Below are positions 15,203 to 25,508 of a DNA stretch of 64,000 bases, in pieces. The notes below the pieces were generated by a model, which had not been told where the DNA came from, searched no databases, and saw only the letters and a program-made list of their open reading frames with translations. Numbering within the stretch: position 1 is the stretch's first letter; every line of letters starts with the position of its first letter. The stretch lies in assembly GCA_000620185.1 (NCBI GenBank), contig JHVO01000009.1:186001-250000 (forward strand), in the 5' to 3' direction. This stretch comes from Geodermatophilaceae bacterium URHB0062 (GTDB lineage Bacteria; Actinomycetota; Actinomycetes; Mycobacteriales; Geodermatophilaceae). The translations under genes were made by a program, and so were the position numbers.

Positions 15203-15892
15203 CTAGCGGCCCACGCCGTAGACGCCGCGCGACTGGTCGCGGGTGAGCTGTCCCCCGTTGAGCTCGATCACGCGACGGCGCATGGAGTCGACGATGTGGT
15301 AGTCGTGCGTGGCCATGATCACCGTGGTGCCGGTGCGATTGATCCGCTCCAGCAGCAGCATGATGCCCTCGCTGGTCTCGGGGTCGAGGTTGCCGGTGGG
15401 CTCGTCGGCCAGCAGCACCAGCGGCCGGTTGACGAACGCGCGGGCGATGGCCACCCGCTGCTGCTCACCACCGGAGAGCTCGTGCGGCAGGCGGGAGGCC
15501 TTGCCCTCCAGGCCGACCATCTCCAGCACCTCGGGCACGACCCGCTTGATGGTGCGGTGCGGCTTGTTGATCACCTCGAGCGCGAAGGCGACGTTCTCGG
15601 CGACGGTGCGGTCGCGCAGGAGCCGGAAGTCCTGGAAGACGCAGCCCATCGTGCGGCGCAGCTTCGGCACCTTCCACTTGCTCAAGGTGTTCAGCGTCTG
15701 GCCGTTGACGGTGACCGTCCCCGAGGTGGGTGTGTCCTCCTTGAGGAGCAGGCGCAGGAACGTCGACTTCCCCGAGCCCGAGGACCCGATGAGGAAGACG
15801 AACTCGCCCTTCTCGATCTCGGTGGACACGTCGTCAAGGGCAGGCCGGCTGCTGGCCGGGTACAGCTTGGTGACGTGTTGCAATTCGATCAC
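15203..15892 (-). CDS. ftsE: Cell-division ATP-binding protein FtsE
   Basis: A 229-residue ABC ATPase with GTG start. Walker [10 protein letters not shown] is at 36-44, the signature [14 protein letters not shown] near 139, and Walker [14 protein letters not shown] near 160 with the H-loop in MATHDYHIV. It pairs with FtsX encoded just downstream and works at the divisome. The 280-base gap upstream to prfB holds a long inverted repeat (15969-16007) and probably the ftsE promoter. Confidence 0.98.
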   Translation of the reverse strand: MIELQHVTKLYPASSRPALDDVSTEIEKGEFVFLIGSSGSGKSTFLRLLLKEDTPTSGTVTVNGQTLNTLSKWKVPKLRRTMGCVFQDFRLLRDRTVAENVAFALEVINKPHRTIKRVVPEVLEMVGLEGKASRLPHELSGGEQQRVAIARAFVNRPLVLLADEPTGNLDPETSEGIMLLLERINRTGTTVIMATHDYHIVDSMRRRVIELNGGQLTRDQSRGVYGVGR

Positions 15893-16172
15893 GAGGGGCC
15901 ACGGTACCTGCCCCGGCCGTCAGGACGGCTCGAACGCCCGAGAACTGCCGGGAGTCGTTCTCGCGTTGCGTGACGGCGGCGTGGCGTCCACCGGGTGAGC
16001 CGTCACGGACGGTGGCGCGCAGCCCCGGATGCCGCCGTCCTGTGAGGTCGGTGACGCCTTACGCCGCGATGCCCATGGCCGCCTTCCGCGCCCCGCGGAA
16101 GGACCACGCTGCCCCCCGCCTGCAGCGCGGCCACCCGATCGCTCGTTCCTCGCTGCGATGCTCCCGGAGCTG

Positions 16173-17285
16173 TCAGGCCGCGTCGCCCGTCTCCTGCTGA
16201 CGACGCCACCGGATCCCCGCCTCGATGAAGGCGTCGATGTCGCCGTCGAGTACCGCCGTCGTGTTGCCGGTCTCGTGCTCGGTCCGCAGGTCCTTGACCA
16301 TCTGGTACGGGTGCAGCACGTAGGAGCGCATCTGGTTGCCCCAGCTGCTGCCCTCGCCCTTGAGCGCGTCCATCTCGGCGCGCTGCTCCTGCTGGCGGAC
16401 GACGAGCAGGCGGGCCTGGAGCACCCGCAGCGCGGCGGCGCGGTTCTGGATCTGCGACTTCTCGTTCTGGCAGGACACCACGATGCCGGTCGGGATGTGG
16501 GTCATGCGGACGGCGGAGTCGGTGGTGTTGACGCTCTGCCCACCCGGCCCCGACGAGCGGAAGACGTCGACCCGGATCTCGTTCTCGGGGATCTCGACGT
16601 GGTCGGTCTGCTCGACGACCGGGAGCACCTCGACGCCGGCGAACGAGGTCTGGCGTCGTCCCTGGTTGTCGAAGGGCGAGATGCGAACCAGCCGGTGCGT
16701 GCCCTGCTCGACCGAGAGCGTGCCATAGGCGTAGGGCACCTTCACCGCGAAGGTGGCCGACTTGATCCCGGCCTCCTCGGCGTAGCTGACGTCGTAGACC
16801 TCGGTGGGGTACTTGTGCCGCTCCGCCCAGCGCAGGTACATGCGCATGAGCATCTCGGCGAAGTCCGCGGCGTCCACACCACCGGCCTCCGACCGGATGG
16901 TGACCAGCGCCTCGCGGGCGTCGTAGTCGCCCGACAGCAGCGTGCGCACCTCGAGCTCGTCGATGACGGTGCGGATGCTGGCCAGCTCGCGCTCGGTCTC
17001 GGCGAGGGTGTCGTCGTCGCCCTCGTCGACCGCCATCTCGTGCATGAGGGCGACGTCGTCGAGCCGGCTGCGCAGTTCCTCGACCCGGCGCAGGTCGCCC
17101 TGCAGGTAGGACAGCCGCGAGGTCAGGGCCTGCGCGGCCTCGACGTCGTCCCAGAGATCGGGCGCGGCGGCGGCCTGCTCGAGCTCGGAGACCTCCCGGC
17201 GCATGTCGTCGACCCGCAGGACGGCCTCGATCGACTTCAGAGTCGTGTTGAGTTCGTCCAGGACGACGAAGAAGTCAGCGGCCAC
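16173..17285 (-). CDS. prfB: Peptide chain release factor 2
   Basis: A 370-residue class I release factor recognising UGA and UAA. The stop-codon reader S-P-F occurs in [11 protein letters not shown] and the peptidyl-hydrolysis G-G-Q in [16 protein letters not shown]. The frame is continuous: the in-frame TGA and programmed +1 shift seen in many bacterial prfB genes are absent, as usual in Actinobacteria. GTG at 17285 gives the family-like opening [12 protein letters not shown] and is preferred over a codon nine residues upstream. It precedes ftsE on the same strand. Confidence 0.97.
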   Translation of the reverse strand: MAADFFVVLDELNTTLKSIEAVLRVDDMRREVSELEQAAAAPDLWDDVEAAQALTSRLSYLQGDLRRVEELRSRLDDVALMHEMAVDEGDDDTLAETERELASIRTVIDELEVRTLLSGDYDAREALVTIRSEAGGVDAADFAEMLMRMYLRWAERHKYPTEVYDVSYAEEAGIKSATFAVKVPYAYGTLSVEQGTHRLVRISPFDNQGRRQTSFAGVEVLPVVEQTDHVEIPENEIRVDVFRSSGPGGQSVNTTDSAVRMTHIPTGIVVSCQNEKSQIQNRAAALRVLQARLLVVRQQEQRAEMDALKGEGSSWGNQMRSYVLHPYQMVKDLRTEHETGNTTAVLDGDIDAFIEAGIRWRRQQETGDAA

Positions 17286-17323
17286 GTCTAGCCAGGGTAG
17301 TGCGCCTCGCACGGAGGGAGGCG

Positions 17324-19240
17324 TCAGACCGCCTGGCGCACGACATCGGCGACCGGACGTGCCGGCACGGCACCGGCGCCGGGCCGACGCGAGGTGCCCG
17401 ACCGGCGGGCCGCGACCCAGCGGACGACGTCAGCGCCCGGCATGGGCCGCGCGATGTGGAAGCCCTGCGCGAACGTGCAACCGAGTTCGGCGGCCAGCGC
17501 CAACTGCTCCTCGGTCTCGACGCCTTCGGCCAGGGTGCGCATCCCACAGGCGCGGCCCAGAGCGACGACCGCGGCGATGGCGGCGGCCGACTGGCTTCGC
17601 TCCTCCGCACCCGCGACGAGGCTGCGGTCGATCTTCAGGACGCCGGCCGGGATGTTGACCAGCTGGCCGAGGGAGGAGAAGCCGCTGCCGAAGTCGTCGA
17701 TCGACACCTCGACGCCGGTGACCCGCAGTGCGGCGAACTGTGCCGCGGCCCGCTGCGCGTCGTCGGCCACCGTGGTCTCGGTGAGCTCGACGATCAGCAG
17801 TTCGGGCGGCAGCCCCGACGCGGCCAGCGCGTCGCCGACGTCTCCGACCAGGGTGCCCGAGGCGAGCGTCGTCGCGCTCACGTTCACGCCGGTCAGGAGC
17901 GGCAGCCCCATGCGGAGCCACTCCGCCGACTGCCGGGTCGCCTCCCTCAGCACCCACCGCGTGAGCGGGTCCATCAGCTCGTACTGCTCGGCCACCGTGA
18001 GGAACGCGCCCGGTCCGAGCAGTCCGCGCTCGGGGTGCTGCCAGCGGACCAGAGCCTCCGCACCGGCCACCTCGCCGCTGGGCAGGTGGATGACCGGTTG
18101 GTAGTGCAGGACCAGCTGGCCGGCGTCGATCGCGTCGCGCAGTTCGGCGGCCACCAGCACCTTCTGCTGCGCGGCGCGACGGAGGTCGGAGGTGAACACG
18201 CGGATCCGGTTCCGGCCGGCGGCCTTGGCCGCGTACATCGCCAGGTCGGCATCGCGGACCAGCTCGGTGGCGCGGCTGCAGGAGCGCTCGCCGGCCGCCA
18301 GCCCGGCGATGCCGATGCTGACAGCCAGCCGGATGCTGCGGCCGTCGAGCGAGAAGGGCTGCTCGAAGAGGGCCTGGCACCGGTGAGCCAGGATCTCCGC
18401 GCCGTCGGTGTCGCACTCCCGGCTGAGGACGACGAATTCGTCCCCGCCCAGCCGGCCCACGGTGTCGGAGGCCCGGACGCCGTCGGTCAGCCGCCGGGCG
18501 AGCTCCCGCAGCAGCTCGTCGCCGGCCTCGTGGCCGAGCGAGTCGTTGACGTCCTTGAAGCCGTCGACGTCGAGGAAGAGGACGGCGACCGCCGGGCGAT
18601 CGGCGCGCTGCAGCTCGGCGCCGATCAGCTCGTGCAGCCGGGCCCGGTTGGGCAGCCCGGTGAGGGGGTCGTGCCGGGCCTGCCACGCGGAGGTCCGCTC
18701 GGCGACGACCCGGGCCGTGACGTCGGTGTGGGTGACGACGACGTGGCCGGCGGTGCCCACCCGGCAGGCCTGCAGGTGAAACCAGAGCACCCCCGCCTCA
18801 TGAGGCAGCGCGTAGTCCATCGAGACGGTGCCGCGCTCTCCGCGAGCAAGCTCCTGCACCGCCGTGATCATGGCGTGGTTCGTGGCGTCGTCGGCGAGGC
18901 GGAGCGCCATCTCGAAGTAGTTGCCACCGACGTCCACGCGCACGCGTTCGTCGTCGAGCAGCTCGGCGGCGGTGACCCAGGCCGCGTTGGCGACCAGGAC
19001 GGTGCCGTCGGCGTCGATGAGCAGCGTCGGCGAAGGCAGAGCGTCGAGCATCGCGCCCACGAGAGCGGCGTCGCGGCCCCGGTCGGTTGCCGGGACCTCG
19101 AGGGGCGCCTGGCTGCCCTCGCGTCCTGCTGCCACTGTGTCCGCCCGCCTGCCGGGGACGCCGGGGTCGGCGTCCTCTGCCCTTCGCCATCGGCAGCGAC
19201 GGCCGAAGCCGTAGGGCGCCGGGCGGCCCCTCGCCCCCAT
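17324..19240 (-). CDS. PAS-GGDEF-EAL cyclic-di-GMP signalling protein
   Basis: A 638-residue cytoplasmic protein. A PAS domain (about 62-175) precedes GGDEF (about 185-345) with intact [11 protein letters not shown] and a trailing SIGIA. The EAL domain (about 365-610) has [10 protein letters not shown], the metal and catalytic set ([34 protein letters not shown]). Both activities look complete, so it may make or degrade c-di-GMP depending on the PAS signal. The first 50 residues are arginine-rich and poorly domain-like, so a start further in, for example the GTG of VPATDRGRD, is possible. No transmembrane segment is visible. Confidence 0.92.
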   Translation of the reverse strand: MGARGRPAPYGFGRRCRWRRAEDADPGVPGRRADTVAAGREGSQAPLEVPATDRGRDAALVGAMLDALPSPTLLIDADGTVLVANAAWVTAAELLDDERVRVDVGGNYFEMALRLADDATNHAMITAVQELARGERGTVSMDYALPHEAGVLWFHLQACRVGTAGHVVVTHTDVTARVVAERTSAWQARHDPLTGLPNRARLHELIGAELQRADRPAVAVLFLDVDGFKDVNDSLGHEAGDELLRELARRLTDGVRASDTVGRLGGDEFVVLSRECDTDGAEILAHRCQALFEQPFSLDGRSIRLAVSIGIAGLAAGERSCSRATELVRDADLAMYAAKAAGRNRIRVFTSDLRRAAQQKVLVAAELRDAIDAGQLVLHYQPVIHLPSGEVAGAEALVRWQHPERGLLGPGAFLTVAEQYELMDPLTRWVLREATRQSAEWLRMGLPLLTGVNVSATTLASGTLVGDVGDALAASGLPPELLIVELTETTVADDAQRAAAQFAALRVTGVEVSIDDFGSGFSSLGQLVNIPAGVLKIDRSLVAGAEERSQSAAAIAAVVALGRACGMRTLAEGVETEEQLALAAELGCTFAQGFHIARPMPGADVVRWVAARRSGTSRRPGAGAVPARPVADVVRQAV

Positions 19241-19283
19241 GGAGTGAGCTGCCGAAAGGCTCGAATGGCAGTCGGTGGAGGGG

Positions 19284-19616
19284 TCAGGCCGCCGGGGCGC
19301 GTGTCTCGGCGAGGATCCACGCCAGGTAGTCGGGGTTGCCGTCGACCACCGGCAGGGCGATCACGCAGGGGACGTCGTAGGGGTGACGGTCGGCGGTCCG
19401 GGCGACGATCGCCGGCACCAGCAAGCGGCGGGTGTGCAGTCCCACCCGGGCCTCGGGCTCGTCGTGGACCGCACCCTCCCAGCGGTAGACCGACCGGATC
19501 GGCGTCAGCAGGTGCCCGCAGGCGGCCAGCCGCTCCTCCACCAGCGTGCGCGTGAAGCCGGCCAGCCAGTCGGCGTCCGCGGCGGTGATCACGACCTCGC
19601 AGCACTCCTCGTCCAT
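19284..19616 (-). CDS. cutA: CutA1-like divalent-cation tolerance protein
   Basis: A 110-residue protein of the CutA1 family, which forms PII-like trimers. The recognisable parts are VVITAADADWLAGFTRTLVEERLAACG at the N-terminus, SVYRWEGAVHDEPEA in the middle and HPYDVPCVIALPVVDGNPDYLAWI at the end. The opening EEC and the Cys in ACG may bind copper. The role in metal tolerance is a family inference. It sits between two c-di-GMP genes without overlap. Confidence 0.9.
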   Translation of the reverse strand: MDEECCEVVITAADADWLAGFTRTLVEERLAACGHLLTPIRSVYRWEGAVHDEPEARVGLHTRRLLVPAIVARTADRHPYDVPCVIALPVVDGNPDYLAWILAETRAPAA

Positions 19617-19672
19617 GCGCGGATCCTGTCGCGACGCGTGCGCCGCCCCCGCGGCCGGGTAGGGGCATCGGC

Positions 19673-19909
19673 ATGAGCGACGACGTGACGATCAGGCTGG
19701 ACAGCGAGGAGTACGTGCTGCGCCCGGAGGGCGACGACGTGCGGGTGGGGCGGCGGGTCGGCGGCGACGTCACCTGGCTGGAATCGGTGGACGCCGGGCT
19801 GCTGTCCGGTCCGGCGCGCGAGGCGCTCGAGCGCGGCGACACCTCCGACGAAGCGCTGCTGACCGCGCTGCGCGGGGTGGTGCAGGCCGAGGTGGAGCGC
19901 GGCGGCTGA
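19673..19909 (+). CDS. Small conserved hypothetical protein
   Basis: A 78-residue acidic protein (MSDDVTIRLDSEEYVLRP at the start) with beta-rich N-terminal and helical C-terminal halves. No family is recognised. The start has GGGTAGGGG upstream and coding bias is strong. It is divergent from cutA with 56 bases between starts. Confidence 0.6.
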   Translation: MSDDVTIRLDSEEYVLRPEGDDVRVGRRVGGDVTWLESVDAGLLSGPAREALERGDTSDEALLTALRGVVQAEVERGG

Positions 19910-20094
19910 TCGCCGAGACGCCCTGGGGCCGCGACCTCGACAGCCCCGGGGCCGCGGCGCTGACCTGGGCGGTTCCGGGAATGACACGGTCGGGTGAACA
20001 AGATTACGAGCTGGTTTGGTTCCCGTGGAGCTAGGTCACAGTTGGTGGATGTGCGGCTGATGTGCGGCCGTCGGACACACTCGCGGAGGAAACC

Positions 20095-20250
20095 GTGATC
20101 ATCCTAGGGCTCATCCTGCTGGTGCTGGGCTTCCTGCTGAAGATCAGCATCCTGTGGACCATCGGCATCATCGTGCTGGTGATCGGCCTGGTTCTGCTGC
20201 TCCTCGGCTCGGCCGGTCGCGCCGTCGGCGGACGACGGCATTACTGGTAA
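20095..20250 (+). CDS. Very small membrane protein (DUF6131-like)
   Basis: A 51-residue protein starting at GTG 20095 with GGAGGA four bases upstream. Almost the whole length is two hydrophobic helices (VIILGLILLVLGFLL and IGIIVLVIGLVLLLLGS) joined by KISILWT, with a basic tail GRRHYW. It matches the style of DUF6131 proteins in actinomycetes, of unknown function. It ends before a strong terminator. A start 33 bases upstream adds only non-hydrophobic residues and lacks a ribosome-binding site. Confidence 0.75.
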   Translation: MIILGLILLVLGFLLKISILWTIGIIVLVIGLVLLLLGSAGRAVGGRRHYW

Positions 20251-20283
20251 CCCCACCCTGGCGGGCGGTCGACCCGCCCGCAT

Positions 20284-20325
20284 GCACCGAGCCCCGCCGT
20301 CCCCGTGGACGGCGGGGCTCGGTGC
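20284..20325. terminator. Strong bidirectional terminator hairpin
   Basis: Perfect 19-base arms (20284-20302 and 20307-20325) around a four-base loop CCGT lie between the convergent small membrane-protein gene and the DUF4383 gene. No U tract follows. Confidence 0.8.
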
Positions 20326-20334
20326 GTTCCGGGG

Positions 20335-20772
20335 TTACCGGTCCGCGGATCGGACGTCGCCGGCGGCGGCGACCGAGCCGAAGTACAGCGCCAGCGAGGC
20401 GGTGATCAGGTGCAGGAAGTTGTCGGGGTCGGAAAGACCGGACATACCCAACATCCCCATCCCGCCGAAGAACCCGAGCACGGTGACCAGGCCCAGGACG
20501 ACGCCGATCGCCAGGTTCGCCGCCCGCGCAGTGGAGTGCCGGGGCGCGCACGCCAGCCACGCGATCGCGAGCACCAGGTGGATGTAGTTGTGCAGCGGAT
20601 TGACCGAGAAGATGACGAGCCGGTGCTCGTGGCCCTCGCCGAAGCCGGTGAAGCCGGTGAGCGCGAAGCCGGCGAGGGCGACGACGAGGTAGACCGCGCC
20701 GAAGACGGCGGCGAACCGCTGGGCGGGCGTCCAGGACGCGGTGCGGGTCGGGGCGGTCGGCGAAGTCGTCAT
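20335..20772 (-). CDS. DUF4383 family four-helix membrane protein
   Basis: A 145-residue integral membrane protein with four predicted helices (about 20-42, 58-75, 84-108, 118-135). The family motif NPLHNYIHLVLAIAWL and the later LHLITASLALYFG are present. Function is unknown. The ATG at 20772 follows AGGAGAAAAGACC, a good ribosome-binding site. It is monocistronic and faces the terminator at 20284-20325. Confidence 0.85.
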   Translation of the reverse strand: MTTSPTAPTRTASWTPAQRFAAVFGAVYLVVALAGFALTGFTGFGEGHEHRLVIFSVNPLHNYIHLVLAIAWLACAPRHSTARAANLAIGVVLGLVTVLGFFGGMGMLGMSGLSDPDNFLHLITASLALYFGSVAAAGDVRSADR

Positions 20773-20860
20773 GGTCTTTTCTCCTGGTGCGTCGTCCTGG
20801 GGGCCCGGGTGTCTCTCGGGCTATCGGCAACCGCCGCGCCGACTCCAGACGAAACGGAAC

Positions 20861-23299
20861 TCAGCCGCCGGCCGCCGCACCGCGCGCCGACAGCTCGAGG
20901 TTCCAGCCGGGCTCGTCGGCCTGCCGGTGCAGCAGCTCGCCGAGCGCGCCGGGGGTCAGCGGGCGGGCGAAGTAGTAGCCCTGCCCGTACTGGCACGCGA
21001 GATCGCGCAGGGCGTGCACCTGCTCGGGCTGCTCGATGCCCTCGGCGACGAGCTGGAGGTGCAGCGCGTGCCCGAGCTGGCTGATCGCCGAGACCATCAC
21101 CGACTGCTGCGGGGCGTCGTCCGGCCCGAGCAGCTCGGGAGCGGTGTCGCCGATGCGGTCGACGAACGATTTGTCGATCTTGAGGATGTCCACCGGCAGG
21201 TTCTCGAGGTAGGCCAGCGAGGAGTAGCCGGTACCGAAGTCGTCGACGGCGAGGCGGACACCCAGGACCCGCAGCTCGGACAGGATGCCGACGGTCGCCG
21301 GAAGGTCGACCAGCAGCAGGCTCTCGGTGATCTCCAGGACCAGGTGCGCGGGGTCCAGGCCGGTCTCGTCGAGCACCGCGCGCACCGAGTCGACCAGGCC
21401 GGGTTCGTCCAACTCGCGGGCCGAGAGGTTGACGCTGACGGTCATGGGCGGCGTCGCGGGGTAGCTCAGCTGCCACGCCCGCATCTGCCGGCAGGCCTCG
21501 CGGAGCACGTAGCGACCGATCGGGACGATCAGGCCCGTCTGCTCGGCCAGGGGGATGAACTCCAGCGGCGGGACGAGGCCGCGCTCGGGGTGCTCCCAGC
21601 GCACCAGCGCCTCGACCCCGGCCAGCCGGCCGGTGCTCAGCTCCACGGTGGGCTGGTAGTAGACGGTGAACTCCCCGCGCTCGACGGCGCGGGTGAGCTC
21701 GGCCTTCATCCGGAGCTGGCCGATGATCGCCGAGTCCATCTCGGGCTCGAAGAGGGCCGACCGGCTCTTGCCGGCCGCCTTGGCCGCGTACATCGCGACG
21801 TCGGCGTGCCGCAGCAGCTCGGCGGCGTCGTGCTGACCGGCGGCGCCGATCGCGATGCCGACGCTGGCGGTGATGCGCACCTGCGCGCCGTCGTCCCCGC
21901 CGTCGAACGGCTCGGCCAGCGCAGCCAGCAGTCGCTGTGCGGCGGCGTCGGGCTGTTCGGAGTCCACGGCGTCCTCGATGAGGACGGCGAACTCGTCGCC
22001 GCCCAGCCGGGCGATGGTGTCGCTGGGCCGGAGGGTCCGGCGCAGTCGCTCGGCGACGGCGACGAGCAGGTCGTCGCCGGCGGTGTGGCCGGCGCCGTCG
22101 TTGACGGCCTTGAAGTCGTCGAGGTCGACGAAGAGGACGGCGACGGGTGCGGCGCGCCGGTCGGTGCGGGCCAGGGCGTGGTCGAGGCGGTCGGCGAACA
22201 GCGCGCGGTTGGCCAGGCCGGTCAGGGCGTCGTGGAAGGCGTTGTGCTGGAGCTGCGCCTCCAGCGCCTTCTGCGCGGTGACGTCGCGGGTGGTGACGAC
22301 GACGGCACGCACGTCGGGGTCCTCGAGCAGGTTGGTGTGGATGCTCTGCACGTGCCGGTAGGTGCCGTCGCGGTGCCGCAGCCGCAGCTCCGAGGTGGCG
22401 CTGGCACGCGAGCCGGCGGTCGCCTCGGCGCGGGCGGCGAAGAGGGCCAGCCGGTCCTCGGGATGGGTGAGGTCGGCCAGCTGCGTGCCGATCAGCTCGC
22501 CCTCCGCGTAGCCGAGGAGGCGGGTGACCGACGGGGTCTGGTAGCCGATCGCGAGGTCGGCGTCGACGAGGGTGATCAGGTCGGAGGAGTTGTGCACCAG
22601 CGCCTGGAAGCGCGCCTCACCTTGCGCCTTGGCCGCCGCGACGCCCAACTCGCCGGACCGGCGGGCCGCCTCGAAGCGCCGGAACAACAGCCCTGCCATG
22701 ACCGCGGCGAACAGCATCATGACCAGCGTCTCCACGTCGGCCACGAGGCCGGCGTGTGTGTTGTCGTCGCGGTGGCGGCGGGCGGTGTCGGCGATCGCCC
22801 CGTGGAGGGTGCGAGCGGCGGGGGTCAGCGTGGCGAAGGCCGCGGCGCGGGCGGCGTCGTCGGTGTCGTCCAGGGCGGCGGCGATCTGCCGGGTGGCGTC
22901 ACGGTAGGCGGCCACGGCCGCGGCCACCGCGCCGTCGTCGGTGCGGACGTCGGTCGTGTCGGCGACCCGCTGAGCGGCGTCGGCGACGCGCTGGGCGGCG
23001 TCGTCCAGGGTGCTGCCCGTGGTCGCGGCACCGGCCGAGACGGCGCGCCACAGCGCGGTCTCCTGGGCGGAGGCGGCGGCGTCGAGGTCGGACAGCAGGA
23101 CGTCGGCGTGCGAGCGGGCGTCGGCTTGGTGCCGCAGCGCGACGACGCTGAACCCCATGCCGAGCGCGATGTTGAAGGCGAGGACGACGGCGAACCAGCG
23201 ACGCCACGACCCGCGGAAGCGGCCCAGCGGCCCGGTCGGCAGACCGATGCCTGGGCCGACGGCGCGGCGGCACTCGCCACTCGGCTGCTCCCCTCGCAT
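20861..23299 (-). CDS. Membrane-anchored PAS-GGDEF-EAL protein
   Basis: About 812 residues from ATG 23299. Two membrane helices (near residues 35-58 and 195-220) frame an extracytoplasmic helical sensor of about 135 residues rich in Ala/Asp heptads. Then follow PAS (about 235-360, DLITLVDADLAIGYQTPSV), GGDEF (about 370-525, ARLGGDEFAVL intact) and EAL (about 545-790, VEALVRWEHP, DDFGTGYSSL, KIDKSFV, AEGIEQPEQ). Both enzymatic motifs are complete. The frame is open to 23380, but that part is less GC-rich and promoter-like, so the shorter start is preferred. It is probably a sensor coupling an external cue to c-di-GMP. Confidence 0.9.
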   Translation of the reverse strand: MRGEQPSGECRRAVGPGIGLPTGPLGRFRGSWRRWFAVVLAFNIALGMGFSVVALRHQADARSHADVLLSDLDAAASAQETALWRAVSAGAATTGSTLDDAAQRVADAAQRVADTTDVRTDDGAVAAAVAAYRDATRQIAAALDDTDDAARAAAFATLTPAARTLHGAIADTARRHRDDNTHAGLVADVETLVMMLFAAVMAGLLFRRFEAARRSGELGVAAAKAQGEARFQALVHNSSDLITLVDADLAIGYQTPSVTRLLGYAEGELIGTQLADLTHPEDRLALFAARAEATAGSRASATSELRLRHRDGTYRHVQSIHTNLLEDPDVRAVVVTTRDVTAQKALEAQLQHNAFHDALTGLANRALFADRLDHALARTDRRAAPVAVLFVDLDDFKAVNDGAGHTAGDDLLVAVAERLRRTLRPSDTIARLGGDEFAVLIEDAVDSEQPDAAAQRLLAALAEPFDGGDDGAQVRITASVGIAIGAAGQHDAAELLRHADVAMYAAKAAGKSRSALFEPEMDSAIIGQLRMKAELTRAVERGEFTVYYQPTVELSTGRLAGVEALVRWEHPERGLVPPLEFIPLAEQTGLIVPIGRYVLREACRQMRAWQLSYPATPPMTVSVNLSARELDEPGLVDSVRAVLDETGLDPAHLVLEITESLLLVDLPATVGILSELRVLGVRLAVDDFGTGYSSLAYLENLPVDILKIDKSFVDRIGDTAPELLGPDDAPQQSVMVSAISQLGHALHLQLVAEGIEQPEQVHALRDLACQYGQGYYFARPLTPGALGELLHRQADEPGWNLELSARGAAAGG

Positions 23300-23489
23300 T
23301 CGATGCGTTCCGTCCGCATTTCCGGCATTGCGATCGGCTTTTCCCGGCCGCAATACCTCATTGATCGGACGAAAAGGCACGGAACTGAAGGGAGCACGTG
23401 CTCATCCCCCGCAATGGGGACATTGCACGTGCGGCAGAAATGGTTCTCCCCTCCCCCGGTAGGTGTCGGAGGAGGGGAGAACGGTTCCG

Positions 23490-25379
23490 TCAGAGCGTGT
23501 CGACCGACATGTCCTCCGTCGTCGTCACGGTCTGCAGGAAACCGTTGGTGGTGAGCACCCGGAAGCGGACCTGCTCGGCATCGGAGAACGGTTCCGGGTC
23601 CAGTTCGAGCGAGGTGTCGGTGGTGCCGACGGCGAGCGTCGTCCACGTCCGTCCGCCGTCGGTGCTGGCCTGGACGGCGTAGCGGGGCGCCGCCTCTCCC
23701 CCGCCCGCCGCGACACCCGCCGCGGCGACCGACGGGTCGTCCCACGTGAGGACGGAGCCGCCGGTCGGTGAGCCGTTCCCGATCGCCGCGCCCGCCACTC
23801 CCCCGCGGTTGATCCGGACGTTCTCCGCCGCCGCGGGTTGCCCGGCCGGCTCGAACGAAGCGACCGGCTCCCCGTCCAGGAGCAGGTCGAGGCCCACCGC
23901 CGAGGGATCGATCGCGGCGACCGTGTCGACCAGACCGGTCTCGTCGGCGCCCTCTTCCCGGCAGACGTCGGGCTTGAAGACGACGGGCTGAACGCGGGTG
24001 CTGCCGTCGGGCATGCGCACCCGCAGGGTGAGGCGCTCATCCATCGGCGCGGCCACCTGCGGGAACGGTCCGGGCAGTGGCGTCACGTACGCGATATCAG
24101 CGGTCCGGTTCGTGAGGTTGACGACCGCGCTGAGGTGCACCGGAGCACCGTTCACGGCGCCCGCCTCGCTCGCCCGCAGCCCCGCTCCGTCGTCATCGTC
24201 CTCATCGTCGTCGTCCCGGTCGGGGAACAGCACCGCCTCCGCGACCAGCCGGTCGCGGATGCCGACGTAGGCGTAGGAGCTGAGCCACTGGTTGTCGCAG
24301 TAGGTCATGACGTCGTGCCAGGTCGTCCCGGGCAGGGCGGCCGGCGGGATGCCGAGCTCGCTGTCACCGACGTCGAGGCCGGTGAAGGCGCCGTCGGCGT
24401 TGGAGAGCTGGCCGTTCGCGAAGGGGAAGGTCGGGTCGTCGTTGCCCTGCCCGCAGAAGCCGGGGTGCCGCCGGCCGACGGTGTGGCCGAGCTCGTGACC
24501 GCCGTACCAGTCGCCGTAGGAGCCGTCGGTGTCCCAGGGGAAGAGCGAGGACCCGGTCGGACCCGAGGCCACCGCCGACGGGTCCGGCGTCCCGGGAATG
24601 GCCGACGCGAGGCCGCGCATGAACTGCGCCGGGGTGCCGCCGTCGCTGACCATGCCGTAGTAGTGCGTACCCGCGTCACGGCCGCCGGCGACGTCGAGCG
24701 CCCTGATGGTCGCCACCTGGGCGTTGGCCTGGCCGGCGCCGAACGGCCAGACGTTCGTCGAGTTGACCGTGATCGACGAGAACTCGACCTCGCGGACCGG
24801 ATAGGCCCGGGTCAGCCACGACTCGAGGTGCTCGAGGTCGTTCTTGCTCGCCGCGAACTGCACCGGAGGGGTCTGCGCGGTGTAGCGCAGGTTGATGACA
24901 CGCAGCCGCAGCCGCGGGCTCCGCACGAACGTCACGGTGCGCGTGGCCGCGCCGGTGACCTGCACGGTCTGCCCGGTGCCCGCGTCCTGCACCTTGCCGA
25001 GCTTGAACCAGAGGCTGCCCGGGCGCGTGAACTTCTCCGGCAGCCGGAAGTCGAGGCTGTAGGCCAGGTTCTCCCGGCGCCCGCGCAGCTGCGCCGACGT
25101 GGAGCCGCTGCGGGTGGCGTCGAGGTCGGCGGTGCCGAACGACGAGACCGTCGTCCAGGGGCCGTTGGCCTTGCGTGCGACCCGCAGCTCCCCGCGCACG
25201 CTGAGCGTGCCGGTGGGGATGCCGAGGTACGCGCGAACGAAGGTCCGCTTCCCGGCGACGAGCGGGATGGAGCCGCCGATCTCCTGGACGGCCTGGGTCA
25301 CCTCCATCCCGTCCAGTGCCGCGGTGACCTGCGGTCCCGCAGTGGCTTCGCGTGGCCTGTCGATGACCGGTGCGCTCAT
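23490..25379 (-). CDS. Metzincin-like zinc metalloprotease
   Basis: A 629-residue protein with the extended zinc motif H295-E-L-G-H299-T-V-G-R-R-H305 and a downstream Met-turn candidate HDVMTYC (about 353). The N-terminal 200 residues form beta-rich modules that resemble Ig-like pre-domains. A run of Asp/Glu near 390 could bind calcium. The C-terminus (about 540-629, YAVQASTDGGRTW) looks like a fibronectin-type or sialidase-like beta domain. No signal peptide is present, although metzincins are usually exported. It is monocistronic, with a GGAGG-type site upstream of the ATG. Confidence 0.8.
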   Translation of the reverse strand: MSAPVIDRPREATAGPQVTAALDGMEVTQAVQEIGGSIPLVAGKRTFVRAYLGIPTGTLSVRGELRVARKANGPWTTVSSFGTADLDATRSGSTSAQLRGRRENLAYSLDFRLPEKFTRPGSLWFKLGKVQDAGTGQTVQVTGAATRTVTFVRSPRLRLRVINLRYTAQTPPVQFAASKNDLEHLESWLTRAYPVREVEFSSITVNSTNVWPFGAGQANAQVATIRALDVAGGRDAGTHYYGMVSDGGTPAQFMRGLASAIPGTPDPSAVASGPTGSSLFPWDTDGSYGDWYGGHELGHTVGRRHPGFCGQGNDDPTFPFANGQLSNADGAFTGLDVGDSELGIPPAALPGTTWHDVMTYCDNQWLSSYAYVGIRDRLVAEAVLFPDRDDDDEDDDDGAGLRASEAGAVNGAPVHLSAVVNLTNRTADIAYVTPLPGPFPQVAAPMDERLTLRVRMPDGSTRVQPVVFKPDVCREEGADETGLVDTVAAIDPSAVGLDLLLDGEPVASFEPAGQPAAAENVRINRGGVAGAAIGNGSPTGGSVLTWDDPSVAAAGVAAGGGEAAPRYAVQASTDGGRTWTTLAVGTTDTSLELDPEPFSDAEQVRFRVLTTNGFLQTVTTTEDMSVDTL

Positions 25380-25508
25380 GTGGGCCTCCTTGCCTCACCC
25401 GCCGGGCACTGTGCGTCCGGGCCGGGAGGCCACGGTCGCAGCGAGGCCGTCACACGCGCGTCACCGTGGGTGCCGGCGCCTCCGCACTTCGGAGGCACCG
25501 GCGGACGG

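Noticed and set aside
16173-17312. Programmed frameshift in prfB
   Set aside because: The frame is continuous from GTG 17285 with no in-frame TGA in the early codons, as in most actinobacteria.
20741-23554. A 937-codon open frame on the plus strand
   Set aside because: It is the antisense of the membrane GGDEF-EAL gene, which carries intact GGDEF and EAL motifs.
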